Positions 24,681 to 33,115 of a DNA stretch of 64,000 nucleotides are shown here, piece after piece. Within the stretch, counting starts at the first letter, position 1; every line of letters starts with the position of its first letter. Made by a program: the position numbers and the translations under genes. The DNA comes from Denitratimonas sp037478135 (GTDB lineage: Bacteria; Pseudomonadota; Gammaproteobacteria; Xanthomonadales; Xanthomonadaceae), in the NCBI RefSeq assembly GCF_037478135.1, contig NZ_JBBHDV010000001.1, positions 434,001 through 498,000 on the forward strand, read 5' to 3'. The notes beneath the pieces are model-generated. The model worked only from the letters and a program-made list of their open reading frames with translations. It had not been told where the DNA came from and searched no databases.

Positions 24681-26525
24681 CTACGCCTGATCGTCGGCCT
24701 TGCCCCCAAGGGCTGAATCTTCGCGCTTTGCGGCCTCGTTGACGAGCCGCAGGTATGGGTTGTCTGGCGGCGTCTCCTGGAACAGCGCATCCGGGCTGAC
24801 GAGCAGGTGGCCGTGCAGCCGGCGCGACTTGCGCGGCCCCGTGACTTCGCAGGTCCAGATGTTCAGCCCGCTCGGCTGCTTGCGGTGCTGTCCCAGCTTC
24901 TCGAAGCGTTTCTGTACCCACTGCCACCCCTCCAGCTTCTCCTGCTTGGCCAGCGCGGCGACTTGAAGGTACTCCTGCGCGTAGCGCTGGAACACGCCGG
25001 GGCTGACGAGGTAGCTCGTACCGGCGACGGTATGCACCAGGGCCTTGGCGTCGTTGATGATGAGCTTGCGCGTCTGGATGCTCTGACGCAGCCAGGCCAT
25101 GAAGTGCGCCCCGGAGGGCTCCGCGCGATCCTGGGAAGACGCGAGGCTCATCTGCGGCGGGGGCATGGTCGAAGGGGCCGGCTCGGGCTCGGCAACAGGG
25201 GAACTCGGGATCTCCGGTGTCGCGGGTGGAGCGGTGTCGCCCAGCAGGTCGAGCAGCGCGGCCACGCCGGCATCCGTGGCTGTGGATGCGATCGGCGCCG
25301 CGCTCGCGGATGCAGCTTCGATGCCTTCGGCGCGCGGCCCATCGGCCACCGCCGGCGCCTGCGGCTCCGCCTGTTCCTCCTCGACCTGCACACGGCCTGC
25401 GAACGGCGCCGGCCGGTCAGCGGCATCCCAGATCATCGCCGGCGAGAGTTTCAGGAAGGTGAAGGCGTGCGACCAGCCGGCGTCGCTGGTGACAGAAGCC
25501 TTCCAGATCGCCTTGCCATCCGGCGTTGGCTGCACGATGCCGTGATCCTGCAGCAAGTTGAACACCGCCGTGTTGCTCGCCGGAATGCCGTCGATGCCTT
25601 GCGATAGCAGATGTGCGCGCAGCTTGTCGGAGACGGTCTTGCTCACCAGCCACAAGGCGTCTTGGGTCAGCCAACCGTCCGCCGGGCCGGCCTGGTTCAG
25701 CTTGAACGCTTCCTTGAGCAGGTAGCGCAAGCCGTCGAGCAATTTGCGTTGCAGAGCATGCTTGGGCGCCACCAGCGCCTTGCTGGGATCGCCGCCGAGT
25801 TCCTGGGCGACCGATGCCTGGTCGGCCTGCACGACCAGCTCGCCGAGCGTGCCGGCGTGCTCGTACTGGCCGGCCAGCACGTACAGCAGCGCGGCCCAGA
25901 GGTCGGGATAGCCGCTGAGCCAGTCGAAGATGTCCCGATCGAGAAGGCGCACGTAGAGCAGCCCGGTGGCGGCGCTGTGCAGGCGGTGCTCGCGCTCCTT
26001 TCGGTAACGGAAGCGGTAGGGCTTTCGCAGCGGGCCGTGCCAGGGATGCCAGACGCTGCCGTCGGCATGCTCGACGTGCAGATCGACCGCAATCTTGCCG
26101 ATGTCGTGCAGCAAGGCCGCGTAGGCCGTGCCTGCGGTCCAGGCTTCGGCCTGGGCCGCCTGTGCCTCCGGCGTGACGCCCGCAGGTAGCAGGTATGACT
26201 GCCGCAGCTTCAGCGCATAGGCGACGATCTCCAGGCCGTGGTCCAGCATGCCGCCCGGATAGGCGTGGTGGTGGTTCTCGGAGGCCGGGAACTGCTGGAC
26301 CAACTCGGCGTAGCGCTCCAGTGGGGCGAGGTAGAGCGTGGCGAACTGTCGGCGCGAGAGCGATGTGCGCTGCCAGATGTGTTCCAGCAGTTTCTGTCGA
26401 CGCGGCGTCGCCAGCAGCGATGCGGCCGACTCCGGCCGCATCAACCCTTTTGGAGTTTCGATGGCGGATGTGGGCGGTGTGCCGGCGGTGGGTGGCACCC
26501 GTTTGCGCTGGAACAGCGAGAGCAT
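24681..26525 (-). CDS. traI: MOBH-type conjugative relaxase, TraI_2 (ICE TraI) family
   Basis: This 614-residue protein matches the TraI_2 relaxases of ICEclc/PFGI-1-type elements. The N-terminal domain holds the histidine cluster H85-H87 in ASENHHHAYPGG and an HD metal site (H140-D141 in ALLHDIGK), as expected for MOBH relaxases that nick oriT. A central region (~225-370) follows, then a Pro/Ala/Glu-rich linker (~375-465) and a C-terminal TraI_2-associated domain (IQTRKLIINDAKALVHTVAG onwards). Length is normal for the family. It is the only conjugation protein found in the island, so other machinery must come from another element. Confidence 0.88.
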   Translation of the reverse strand: MLSLFQRKRVPPTAGTPPTSAIETPKGLMRPESAASLLATPRRQKLLEHIWQRTSLSRRQFATLYLAPLERYAELVQQFPASENHHHAYPGGMLDHGLEIVAYALKLRQSYLLPAGVTPEAQAAQAEAWTAGTAYAALLHDIGKIAVDLHVEHADGSVWHPWHGPLRKPYRFRYRKEREHRLHSAATGLLYVRLLDRDIFDWLSGYPDLWAALLYVLAGQYEHAGTLGELVVQADQASVAQELGGDPSKALVAPKHALQRKLLDGLRYLLKEAFKLNQAGPADGWLTQDALWLVSKTVSDKLRAHLLSQGIDGIPASNTAVFNLLQDHGIVQPTPDGKAIWKASVTSDAGWSHAFTFLKLSPAMIWDAADRPAPFAGRVQVEEEQAEPQAPAVADGPRAEGIEAASASAAPIASTATDAGVAALLDLLGDTAPPATPEIPSSPVAEPEPAPSTMPPPQMSLASSQDRAEPSGAHFMAWLRQSIQTRKLIINDAKALVHTVAGTSYLVSPGVFQRYAQEYLQVAALAKQEKLEGWQWVQKRFEKLGQHRKQPSGLNIWTCEVTGPRKSRRLHGHLLVSPDALFQETPPDNPYLRLVNEAAKREDSALGGKADDQA

Positions 26526-26529
26526 GACG

Positions 26530-26650
26530 AACCTCGGATGAGGGGCTGCTCAGGGGTGCCTTTTGGCCTTTTCGGGTAGGGCCTTTCCCCTTGGCTCCGT
26601 TCCCTTGCCCTTTCCCAGCCCTTGCGGCCTTTTCGGAAGCCTTTGGGTAT
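26530..26650 (-). promoter_or_regulatory. Purine-rich repeated leader upstream of the relaxase
   Basis: On the minus strand the 5' side of traI holds repeated short purine-rich units such as GAAAAGGCC (twice) and several AAAGG/AAGGG blocks. No gene is visible. Together with the adjacent hairpins at 26670-26711 it makes a compositionally unusual 200-bp gap between traI and abiEii. A regulatory or transfer-origin role is inferred from position only. Confidence 0.35.
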
Positions 26651-26669
26651 AGGGGCAGCGCGTGTCGCG

Positions 26670-26711
26670 TGCCGCAATCAATGCGGCATGGGGCAACCCC
26701 GGCAAGCCGGG
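26670..26711. repeat. Cluster of three inverted repeats next to the relaxase gene (candidate oriT or terminator)
   Basis: Three hairpins follow one another: TGCCGCA/TGCGGCA with a 5-nt loop (26670-26688), GGGG/CCCC (26690-26700), and CCCGGC/GCCGGG with a 2-nt loop (26698-26711), the last two overlapping. Relaxase genes often lie beside their origin of transfer, and inverted repeats are a common part of oriT. The cluster also follows the abiEii stop, so it may end that transcript, although no T-tract is present. Confidence 0.4.
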
Positions 26712-26729
26712 AATACTTCTGCCTCCGCT

Positions 26730-27650
26730 TCAGATCTGGCCCAGGCCGGCATCGAGCGCAGCGGCTTGCGCGGCGAAGTCCTTGGGGCGCTTCTTGCGAA
26801 AGGTCTCCAGGTTGTTGAGCTTCCAGCGCAGTGCCGGCAGTTGCGCGGCGTGCTGGCATTGCACCAGCGACCAGTCCGGTTCTGCGCGTACCAGACCGCT
26901 CAGGAACCGCCTGTGCGCCTTCGTCAGCCGTTGCTGCAACTCGCGTCGCAACTGCGCGCGAGCGTCCAGCAGCGTATCCAAGGGGCAGTCCACTTCGGCC
27001 ATACCGACAAAGGCCCGTTCGTACTCGCCGGCGATGTCCTTGTCGTTGCCGAACAGCACTTCGTGGGGCGGCCGGTTGTGGCCCGCCAGATAGATCACGA
27101 AGCACTCGACCATGCCGTCGCTGATGTCGCCCGATTCGTAGAGCTGCCACACGTCGAACAGGTCGCGGGGGTGCTGCCGATCCAGCGCGGCCACCAGCTT
27201 GCTGGCGTACAGCTCGTCCGGTGCCAGAATCGGCAGCTCGAACTCGACGCCGAACAGATCGCTGGTCTTGGCGCTCAGCGGCCGCCGCTCGACGGGCAGC
27301 ACGCTGCCTCGGAACACGACGTTGACCTCGATCTTCACCTGGTTGGCGTCGTTATCGACGATCAGCTTGGTGTCCCCCAGGTCCTTGGCGCGAACCAGGC
27401 GTGTCTGCACGCCCAGCGGTGCAACGCGCGTGGCGATGGCGGCCAGCTCCTGGTTGATGGCTTGCAGCGCTTCGTCGCGCGGCGTCTGCCACGGGAGGTA
27501 CACCACGTCGATGTCCACCGACAGGCGCGGCATGTCCCGCACGAAGAGGTTGATGGCCGTGCCGCCCTTCATGGCGAAGATGTCGTTGGCGAACACGTTG
27601 GGCGCGACGGCCAGCAGCAGGCGAACGGTGTCCGCGTAGGTCTTATCCAT
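26730..27650 (-). CDS. abiEii: AbiEii nucleotidyltransferase toxin
   Basis: This 306-residue toxin belongs to the AbiEii family of the type IV toxin-antitoxin abortive-infection system. The nucleotidyltransferase core is intact: FAMKGGTAINLF (27-36 region) followed by the metal-binding D46-x-D48 in SVDIDVVYL, and the later LAPDELYASKLVAALDRQHPRD segment including the RxxKDxxD-like end HPRDLFDVW. It overlaps the antitoxin gene by 8 bp. In characterised systems the toxin halts growth and stabilises mobile elements or stops phage. The same role here is inferred from family and location. Confidence 0.88.
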   Translation of the reverse strand: MDKTYADTVRLLLAVAPNVFANDIFAMKGGTAINLFVRDMPRLSVDIDVVYLPWQTPRDEALQAINQELAAIATRVAPLGVQTRLVRAKDLGDTKLIVDNDANQVKIEVNVVFRGSVLPVERRPLSAKTSDLFGVEFELPILAPDELYASKLVAALDRQHPRDLFDVWQLYESGDISDGMVECFVIYLAGHNRPPHEVLFGNDKDIAGEYERAFVGMAEVDCPLDTLLDARAQLRRELQQRLTKAHRRFLSGLVRAEPDWSLVQCQHAAQLPALRWKLNNLETFRKKRPKDFAAQAAALDAGLGQI

Positions 27651-28401
27651 GAGGTTTCAGGCTCAGCAGGGTGCCGTCATCGAGCCGGCTCATCCAGCGC
27701 GTGTTGCTGCCGGTGCGAACCGGGTACTGCTCCAGCAGGGCGTCGACATCCACGAGGCTGGTCTCGCGCGCCCAGGTGAGGAACAGGCGCACGGCCTTCA
27801 CGCTGGTGCAGCAGGACAGCAGTTGCCCGAGCAAGTCCTTGCGGGGGGAACGCAGTCCATCAAAGATGTTGCGGGCCTCTTCGAGGCTCTGCTTGACGCC
27901 GGCTTCGTACAGCAGCTCCAGAATGGCACGCTCGGAGGCAGCCGCCCGCAGATCCTCGGGCAGGCCAGGCGGCGTGGTCAGGGTCTTGCTGGCCAGCACC
28001 GTGTCCGGCCAGTCGAACAGGCGGGCGTGGACGTACCGGGCCGGAAAGCGCGAGGTGAACCAGGCGGGCAACGCGAAACGACCGTCGCCCCACAGCACCA
28101 GCGTCTCCCGGCTGCCCAGGTTGTGCCGCACGCCCTGCAGGGCCAGGGCGCTCTTGCCGCCGACGTGCAGGCCGGGCACGCGCTGTTGCAGGAACTTCAG
28201 CGCACCGTAGACCCCGAATTCATCGTTCGGGAAGGCATAGACGCCATGGGCCAGGCGCACGAGCCACCCGCCGTCGGCATAGTGGGCGGCGAGCTGGGGC
28301 GACACCCCGAACTGGCTCAGGGTGGCAAGGTCGAACGGCGCCCCGCGGGGGAGTCCCGCCTGCAGCCGCTTGATTACCTGGTGCCTAGAATTTCCATCCA
28401 T
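27643..28401 (-). CDS. abiEi: AbiEi-family antitoxin/transcriptional regulator
   Basis: This 252-residue protein is the AbiEi partner. It has an N-terminal winged-helix domain that contains the family segment AHYADGGWLVRLAHGVYAF, the nearby LHVGGKSALALQGV, and a C-terminal domain. In the known system AbiEi represses its own operon and neutralises AbiEii. The ATG at 28401 is chosen because it lies in a perfect inverted repeat that would be a sensible operator, and because the family domain begins shortly after. An upstream frame extension has no similarity. Confidence 0.85.
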   Translation of the reverse strand: MDGNSRHQVIKRLQAGLPRGAPFDLATLSQFGVSPQLAAHYADGGWLVRLAHGVYAFPNDEFGVYGALKFLQQRVPGLHVGGKSALALQGVRHNLGSRETLVLWGDGRFALPAWFTSRFPARYVHARLFDWPDTVLASKTLTTPPGLPEDLRAAASERAILELLYEAGVKQSLEEARNIFDGLRSPRKDLLGQLLSCCTSVKAVRLFLTWARETSLVDVDALLEQYPVRTGSNTRWMSRLDDGTLLSLKPHG

Positions 28402-28416
28402 GCTATAAAAATAGCA
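28401..28416. promoter_or_regulatory. Palindrome over the abiEi start codon (candidate AbiEi operator)
   Basis: TGCTATAAAAATAGCA has perfect 6-bp arms around AAAA and covers the first base of the abiEi start codon and the 15 bases upstream. AbiEi proteins are autorepressors that bind inverted repeats in their own promoter, so this is the best candidate site. A looser pair (GCATAA...TTATAGTGC) lies about 60 bp further upstream. Confidence 0.45.
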
Positions 28417-28578
28417 CGGAATCCAATCAGCCCCTAGAGCTATCGCAAGAACTTGTAGGAAAAGTAGCATAAGATTTGATTTATAGTGCAGAATCTAATC
28501 GCCCTGCGACCCAGGCCGAGCCGGCTCTGCCAGCCGCATTGGCCTTTGGCAGCCGCGCGTGAAGGCTGCCGATGCGCA

Positions 28579-29448
28579 TCATGATGGCGCGCCATCTGTT
28601 GCTCTATCGACGTAAAAGCGTTCCAAGGCACCCATGATTTCCTCGGCTTTGTCCACGCAGGTAAACAAGTCGAGATCGGATGGCGATACGTAGCCTTCGT
28701 CGAGCAGAAGATCGAAATCAACGGCTTGGCTCCAGAAGCCGCGGCCGACCAGAACCACCGGAATCCGCTGCATCTTGCCGGTCTGGATCAGGGTCAGCAC
28801 CTCGAACAGTTCGTCGAGCGTTCCATAGCCACCGGGGAAGGCCACCAAACCTTTCGCATGCAGCAAGAAATGCATTTTGCGCAGCGCGAAATAGTGGAAC
28901 CGAAACGCCAGCTCCGGACACATGTAGGGGTTCGGCGCTTGTTCGTGCGGCAAAGTGATGTTGAGGCCGATCGAGCGGGCCCCGGCATCGAAAGCACCGC
29001 GATTGGCGGCTTCCATGATGCCGGGGCCGCCACCGGTGATGACGACGAAGTCGCACCGCCCCTCCTGCTGGAAACGAGCAGAGATCAGTTGGGCGAAGCG
29101 CTGTGCCTCTTCGTAATAGCGTGCCTGTTCCACGCGGCGACGGGCCAAGGTCAGGTCCCGCCCAAACGTTGGATTCCCCGGCATGGTGCCCGCTTGCTGC
29201 TCCAGCACAGCGAGCCGGTCGCGTGCGGTGACAGCATCGCTTACGCGCGCACTGCCAAACACCACCACGGTCGAACGCACGCCTTGCTCACGCAAGACAC
29301 GTTCGGGCTTGAGCAGTTCGAGCTGGAGACGCAGCGGACGCAAATCGTCCTGGGCGAGAAGATCACCGTCCTCATACGCGAGGCGGTACGCAGGCGATTC
29401 GATGATGGCGCGCAAGCGATCGGCATACTCAGGCAAAGTGCTCATCAT
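28579..29448 (-). CDS. LOG-family protein (Rossmann-fold nucleotide-binding)
   Basis: This 289-residue protein has both LOG signatures: GGGPGIMEAANRGAF (around 140-153) and PGGYGTLDE (around 206-214), with the R-K pair LRKMHFLLHAKG between them. LOG enzymes release cytokinin bases from nucleotide monophosphates or act as general nucleotide 5'-monophosphate phosphoribohydrolases. The long N-terminal part (1-60) is helical and typical of the bacterial TIGR00730-like subgroup. The ATG shares one base with the apbE stop (TGATG), so it is translated together with the redox operon. Its role there is unknown. Confidence 0.85.
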   Translation of the reverse strand: MMSTLPEYADRLRAIIESPAYRLAYEDGDLLAQDDLRPLRLQLELLKPERVLREQGVRSTVVVFGSARVSDAVTARDRLAVLEQQAGTMPGNPTFGRDLTLARRRVEQARYYEEAQRFAQLISARFQQEGRCDFVVITGGGPGIMEAANRGAFDAGARSIGLNITLPHEQAPNPYMCPELAFRFHYFALRKMHFLLHAKGLVAFPGGYGTLDELFEVLTLIQTGKMQRIPVVLVGRGFWSQAVDFDLLLDEGYVSPSDLDLFTCVDKAEEIMGALERFYVDRATDGAPS

Positions 29449-30434
29449 CAACGCCCCTCGTCGTCATGCCCGTGCACAGGCGCATTGCCGAACCGTCCCA
29501 GCCCCATCTCCACCAGCGCACCGTCGCGGCGCAGCAGCCACAGCGCCTCCAGCCCCATGCGCCGCGCCAGCGCCAGCCCTTCATCGGGGCCGGCCACCAG
29601 TAACGCCGTGGCCCAGGCGTCTGCGTGCATGCAGGCCGACGCCAGCACCGTGACCGAGGCCACATCGTTGCGCACGGGCGCGGCGCGGCGCGCATCCATG
29701 GTGTGCGAGAGGCGTGCGCCGCCCACCTCCAGATAGCGCCGGTAGTCACCGGAGGTGGCCACGGCCAGGTTCTGCAGTTCGACCACACTGTGCACCGCAC
29801 GGCGCCCGGCCTGTGGGCTCTCCACGGCCACAGCCCAGGGCTGGCCGCTGGCCTGGCCGCCCACGGCGCGCAGCTCGCCGTCCAGCGCCGCCAGGGCGTG
29901 GCGTACGCCGTGCCGGCGCAGCGCCTCGACCATGCGGTCCACAGCGTAGCCTTTGGCGATGCCGCACAGGTCCAGTTGCAACGGCGCATGCTTGCGCGCA
30001 CGGCCGGCGGTGCGGTCCAGCTCCAGCGCTTCATGCGTGGGCGGGCGAGAGGCTGACACGGCAGCACGGATCGCCGCCGCATCGGGTTCATCGTGCGCCG
30101 CGCCGAAGCCCCAGGCATCGACCAGCGCGCCCACGGCCGGATCGAACGCACCCTGGCTCAGGCGGCCGATATCCAGCGCGCAGGCCAGCACTTCCAGGAT
30201 TTCCGGTGGCAGCGTCAGCCAGGCGGCGGGGGGCGCGCAATTGAGGCGATTCAGATCGCTGTCGGGCAGCCAGGGCGACATCTGCACATCCACCTGAAGC
30301 ACGGCGGCGGCCAGGGCCTGTTGCAGGGCCGGTGCATCCACGTCCGGCTCGGCGTCGCAGGTGACGGACCAGCGCGTGCCCATGGTGGGGCCGTGCAGTG
30401 TCAGACGCCGGGGATCAGAACAGGTCTTCGGCAT
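29448..30434 (-). CDS. apbE: FAD:protein FMN transferase ApbE
   Basis: This 328-residue enzyme belongs to the ApbE family, which uses FAD to attach FMN covalently to a Ser/Thr of extracytoplasmic redox proteins. Family segments are the opening GPTMGTRWSV, DSDLNRLN, LDLCGIAKGYAVDRM, and the metal-binding end RLSHTMDARR. There is no strong signal peptide in the chosen start, and the gene overlaps the reductase gene upstream by 20 bp. A GTG at 30443 is an alternative start. Within the operon the likely target is the DUF2271 protein, whose sequence has an FMN-acceptor-like motif. Confidence 0.88.
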   Translation of the reverse strand: MPKTCSDPRRLTLHGPTMGTRWSVTCDAEPDVDAPALQQALAAAVLQVDVQMSPWLPDSDLNRLNCAPPAAWLTLPPEILEVLACALDIGRLSQGAFDPAVGALVDAWGFGAAHDEPDAAAIRAAVSASRPPTHEALELDRTAGRARKHAPLQLDLCGIAKGYAVDRMVEALRRHGVRHALAALDGELRAVGGQASGQPWAVAVESPQAGRRAVHSVVELQNLAVATSGDYRRYLEVGGARLSHTMDARRAAPVRNDVASVTVLASACMHADAWATALLVAGPDEGLALARRMGLEALWLLRRDGALVEMGLGRFGNAPVHGHDDEGR

Positions 30435-32598
30435 AGCGTTCACGCTGCTTGAGCCGGGCCACGCTCAACCCCAGCCCATCCAGTATCTCGTCGAGCACCT
30501 GCGCCACCCCCTGCGCCATGGGACGGCTGCCGCACACGCGCACGACGGCACCGCGCGCCAACAGGTCGCGCACCCGTGCGGCGTCGCGGCGCAGGGAATC
30601 CTGCACATAGCCGCCGCCGTCCGGCGTGCGCGAGAACGTGGTGTGCAGATCGGCCAGGCGGCCCTCGGCCTGCCAAGCCTGAAGTTCCTCACCGAAGTAA
30701 AAATCCCGCGCCGGATCACGTGTGCCGTAATACAAATGCATGGGCCGGCGCCGCGCATTGCCCCGGATGAAGCCCGCCAGTGGCGCCACGCCCGTACCCG
30801 CACCGATCAGCAGCACGGGCTGGCGCGAGCCGTGCAGCGCGAAGCCCGGATTGGGACGGATGAAAGCCTGCGCACTGTCGCCCGGCTGCAAGCCATGCAA
30901 GTAGTTGGAGCACACGCCGCCCGGCATGCGGCGCACGCAGATTTCAACGAAGCCGTCGCGCGTGCCCGAGGCCAGCGAGTAGTAGCGCGGCACCGGTTGA
31001 TCCCCCGGTGGCACGATGCCCAGCAGGTCGCCGGCGACGAAGCGCGGCAAGCCACGGCCGGGCAAGGCAAAGCGCAGGATGGCCGCTGGCTCACCCGCGC
31101 CCCCCGCGAAGTCTTGCCGCGACACCAGCGTGAGTGCCGCGGTGCGCGGCAGGCGCGGCTGGTAGGCGAGCGAGAGAGGCTGGCCCAGGGCTTGCGCCAG
31201 CGACTGTCCCCAGCGGGCAAACTCCTGCGCGGACTGCTGGTGAATGCGCTCCAGCGCCAGCAGCGGGTTCCAGCCCTGGGCAAGCAGGGTCTGCTCCAGC
31301 GCTTCGGCAAAAGCGCAGAAGGCGGGGAACTGCCGGTCGCCAAAACCCAGCACCGCCACCTGCGCGCTGGTGACGGGCTGGTGCGCGATGACGTCGAGCG
31401 CTCGTGCGGCATGGGCGGGCGCTTGGCCTTCGCCATAGGTGGCGGCCAGCACGTAGACATGGCGCGCGGCCGGCGGCACGTGCCAGTGCTCCAGCGCCGT
31501 GGTGTGCACGCGGTGGCCCGCGGCTGCCAGCGCGGTGTGCAGGGCCTGGGCGAAACCCCAGGTGCTGCCGCTTTCGCTGGCGACGAAGATCAGGCTGTCG
31601 GCCTGCGCCAGCGGGCTGTTGCCCTCGATGGCGGGCCGGCTGCGACGCGCCTGCCACCACAGCAGCACGCCCGTGACCCAGAACAGTGGGATGCTCGCGC
31701 CCATGGCACCCAGCACCACGGCCCAGGCCCAGGCACCGTCGCCCGTGTGCAGCAGCAGCGCCCAGTCGTGTACGCGCTGCGCCGTTGTGGTGTCATGCCA
31801 GGCCAGGGTCTGACCGCTGTAGCGATCCACCCAGCCTTGGCCCTGGACGGTGACGATGCTCCAGATGTCCTGCGGGTCGTCGGCCGCGGGTACGTTCAGC
31901 TTGCGCAGGTCTTGCACGTGCAGGGCTTGCAGCAGCGGCAACTGACCCGCCGGCAGCGATGCCTGCCCGTTGGGGGAGGATGCGACCTCTGGTTCCGCTT
32001 CAGCGTCGAGCTGCACCAAGCCGAAGGTGGCTGCGCTCATGTAGAGCGCGGCGACCGCCGACAGGGCCAGAACCGCCAGCACCACCCGCCCGGCCAGCAC
32101 GTGCAGGCGCTGCGCCAGTGTGCCGCGCACCGGGCCTGCCAGGCGTCGCCAGCCGCCCATGCGGCGCAGCAGCAGCACTAGGCCCGAGACCGACAGCGCC
32201 AGCATGGCCAGCGCCACCACCGCCGCAGCGACGCGCCCGGGATCGTCCAGCAACAGCGCACGATGCAGGTTCTTCACCCAGCGCGGCAAGAGCGAGGGCT
32301 GGTAGCTGCCCAGCACCCGGCCGTCGGCGGGGGCGACGCGCAACGCGCGAGCCTGCCCGTCCTCGAAGGCATACACCACGATGGCGCCGGAAGGCTGGCG
32401 GCGGATTTCCTCCGCTCCCGGGACAGTGGCCTGTACACGTTGCACCAGAGTGGCCACCGGCATGTCAGGCTCGGTGGGGGCTGCCTGAATGGCGTTGTTC
32501 AATGGATCGAGCGCCAGCAGCGTGCCGGTGATGCTCAGCACCAGCGCGAGCGTACCCGCCACCAGGCCCAGCCATCGATGGGCGAATCGCCAGATCAT
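30415..32598 (-). CDS. PepSY-TM / flavodoxin / FAD-NADPH reductase fusion protein
   Basis: This 727-residue inner-membrane flavoprotein combines a PepSY-associated membrane domain with a sulfite-reductase-like reductase. Four membrane helices lie near 10-30, 123-144, 170-190 and 291-315. A flavodoxin-like FMN domain starts at ~335 (VASESGSTWGFA). The FAD domain has RYYSLAS at ~539-544, the NADPH domain has GAGTGVAPLAGF at ~599-610, and the C-terminus ends in an aromatic residue (YAEDLF). Several His residues in or near the helices (H111, H166, H277, H284) could bind heme. It should move electrons from cytoplasmic NADPH across the membrane. Confidence 0.85.
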   Translation of the reverse strand: MIWRFAHRWLGLVAGTLALVLSITGTLLALDPLNNAIQAAPTEPDMPVATLVQRVQATVPGAEEIRRQPSGAIVVYAFEDGQARALRVAPADGRVLGSYQPSLLPRWVKNLHRALLLDDPGRVAAAVVALAMLALSVSGLVLLLRRMGGWRRLAGPVRGTLAQRLHVLAGRVVLAVLALSAVAALYMSAATFGLVQLDAEAEPEVASSPNGQASLPAGQLPLLQALHVQDLRKLNVPAADDPQDIWSIVTVQGQGWVDRYSGQTLAWHDTTTAQRVHDWALLLHTGDGAWAWAVVLGAMGASIPLFWVTGVLLWWQARRSRPAIEGNSPLAQADSLIFVASESGSTWGFAQALHTALAAAGHRVHTTALEHWHVPPAARHVYVLAATYGEGQAPAHAARALDVIAHQPVTSAQVAVLGFGDRQFPAFCAFAEALEQTLLAQGWNPLLALERIHQQSAQEFARWGQSLAQALGQPLSLAYQPRLPRTAALTLVSRQDFAGGAGEPAAILRFALPGRGLPRFVAGDLLGIVPPGDQPVPRYYSLASGTRDGFVEICVRRMPGGVCSNYLHGLQPGDSAQAFIRPNPGFALHGSRQPVLLIGAGTGVAPLAGFIRGNARRRPMHLYYGTRDPARDFYFGEELQAWQAEGRLADLHTTFSRTPDGGGYVQDSLRRDAARVRDLLARGAVVRVCGSRPMAQGVAQVLDEILDGLGLSVARLKQRERYAEDLF

Positions 32599-32607
32599 GT
32601 GGGCCCT

Positions 32608-33087
32608 TTACTGCAACTGATAGGTGAATGACTGGATGTATTGCTTGCCGGCCTGCGGCTTGCCCGCGCCGGTCGCCGTCAGCGGCACGCGGATTTCGGC
32701 CGGGCTGTCCCGCATGTCCTCTGCGGCAGCGTCGATGCGGATCTCGTAGCCCGCGTCGATCAGCGCGTCGGCCAACTCGGCCGTCACCTTGAGTGTGCGT
32801 CCCGCACCCACGCTGGCGCCGGTCACGCCATTCAGGCGCTTGGCGTCGCCGGCCGACAGGCGGTTCCAGTCTGCCAGGTGCTTGTAGTACTTGGCCTTGC
32901 CGCCGGCCACCCACAACGTGCGGACGTAGGCGCCCTTCGCGTCGGTGAGGTAGACGGCGAGGTAGGCGCCATCGCCGCCGTAGTCCTTGAGGGTGGTCGA
33001 GAGCGTGACCGGGCGGCTCTGCGCCATGGCGGGCAAGGCCAGCGCGCAGGCGGCGGCCACGGTGGTCAGCAGGAATCTGGTGGACAT
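32608..33087 (-). CDS. Exported DUF2271 protein with a flavinylation-like motif
   Basis: This 159-residue protein has a signal peptide (MSTRFLLTTVAAACALALPAMA) and one DUF2271 domain. The family's beta-rich start VTLSTTLKDYGGDGAYLAVYLTD and the TLWVAGGKAKYYKHLADW segment are clear. Residues 86-92 read NGVTGAS, which resembles the D-x-x-(S/T)-G-A-(S/T) acceptor motif used by ApbE, with S92 as the possible FMN site. It lies 9 bp upstream of the reductase gene and is likely its periplasmic electron acceptor. The flavinylation is inference from motif plus operon. Confidence 0.8.
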   Translation of the reverse strand: MSTRFLLTTVAAACALALPAMAQSRPVTLSTTLKDYGGDGAYLAVYLTDAKGAYVRTLWVAGGKAKYYKHLADWNRLSAGDAKRLNGVTGASVGAGRTLKVTAELADALIDAGYEIRIDAAAEDMRDSPAEIRVPLTATGAGKPQAGKQYIQSFTYQLQ

Positions 33088-33115
33088 GGTGGGTCTCCGG
33101 TGTAGACAGGGGGAA

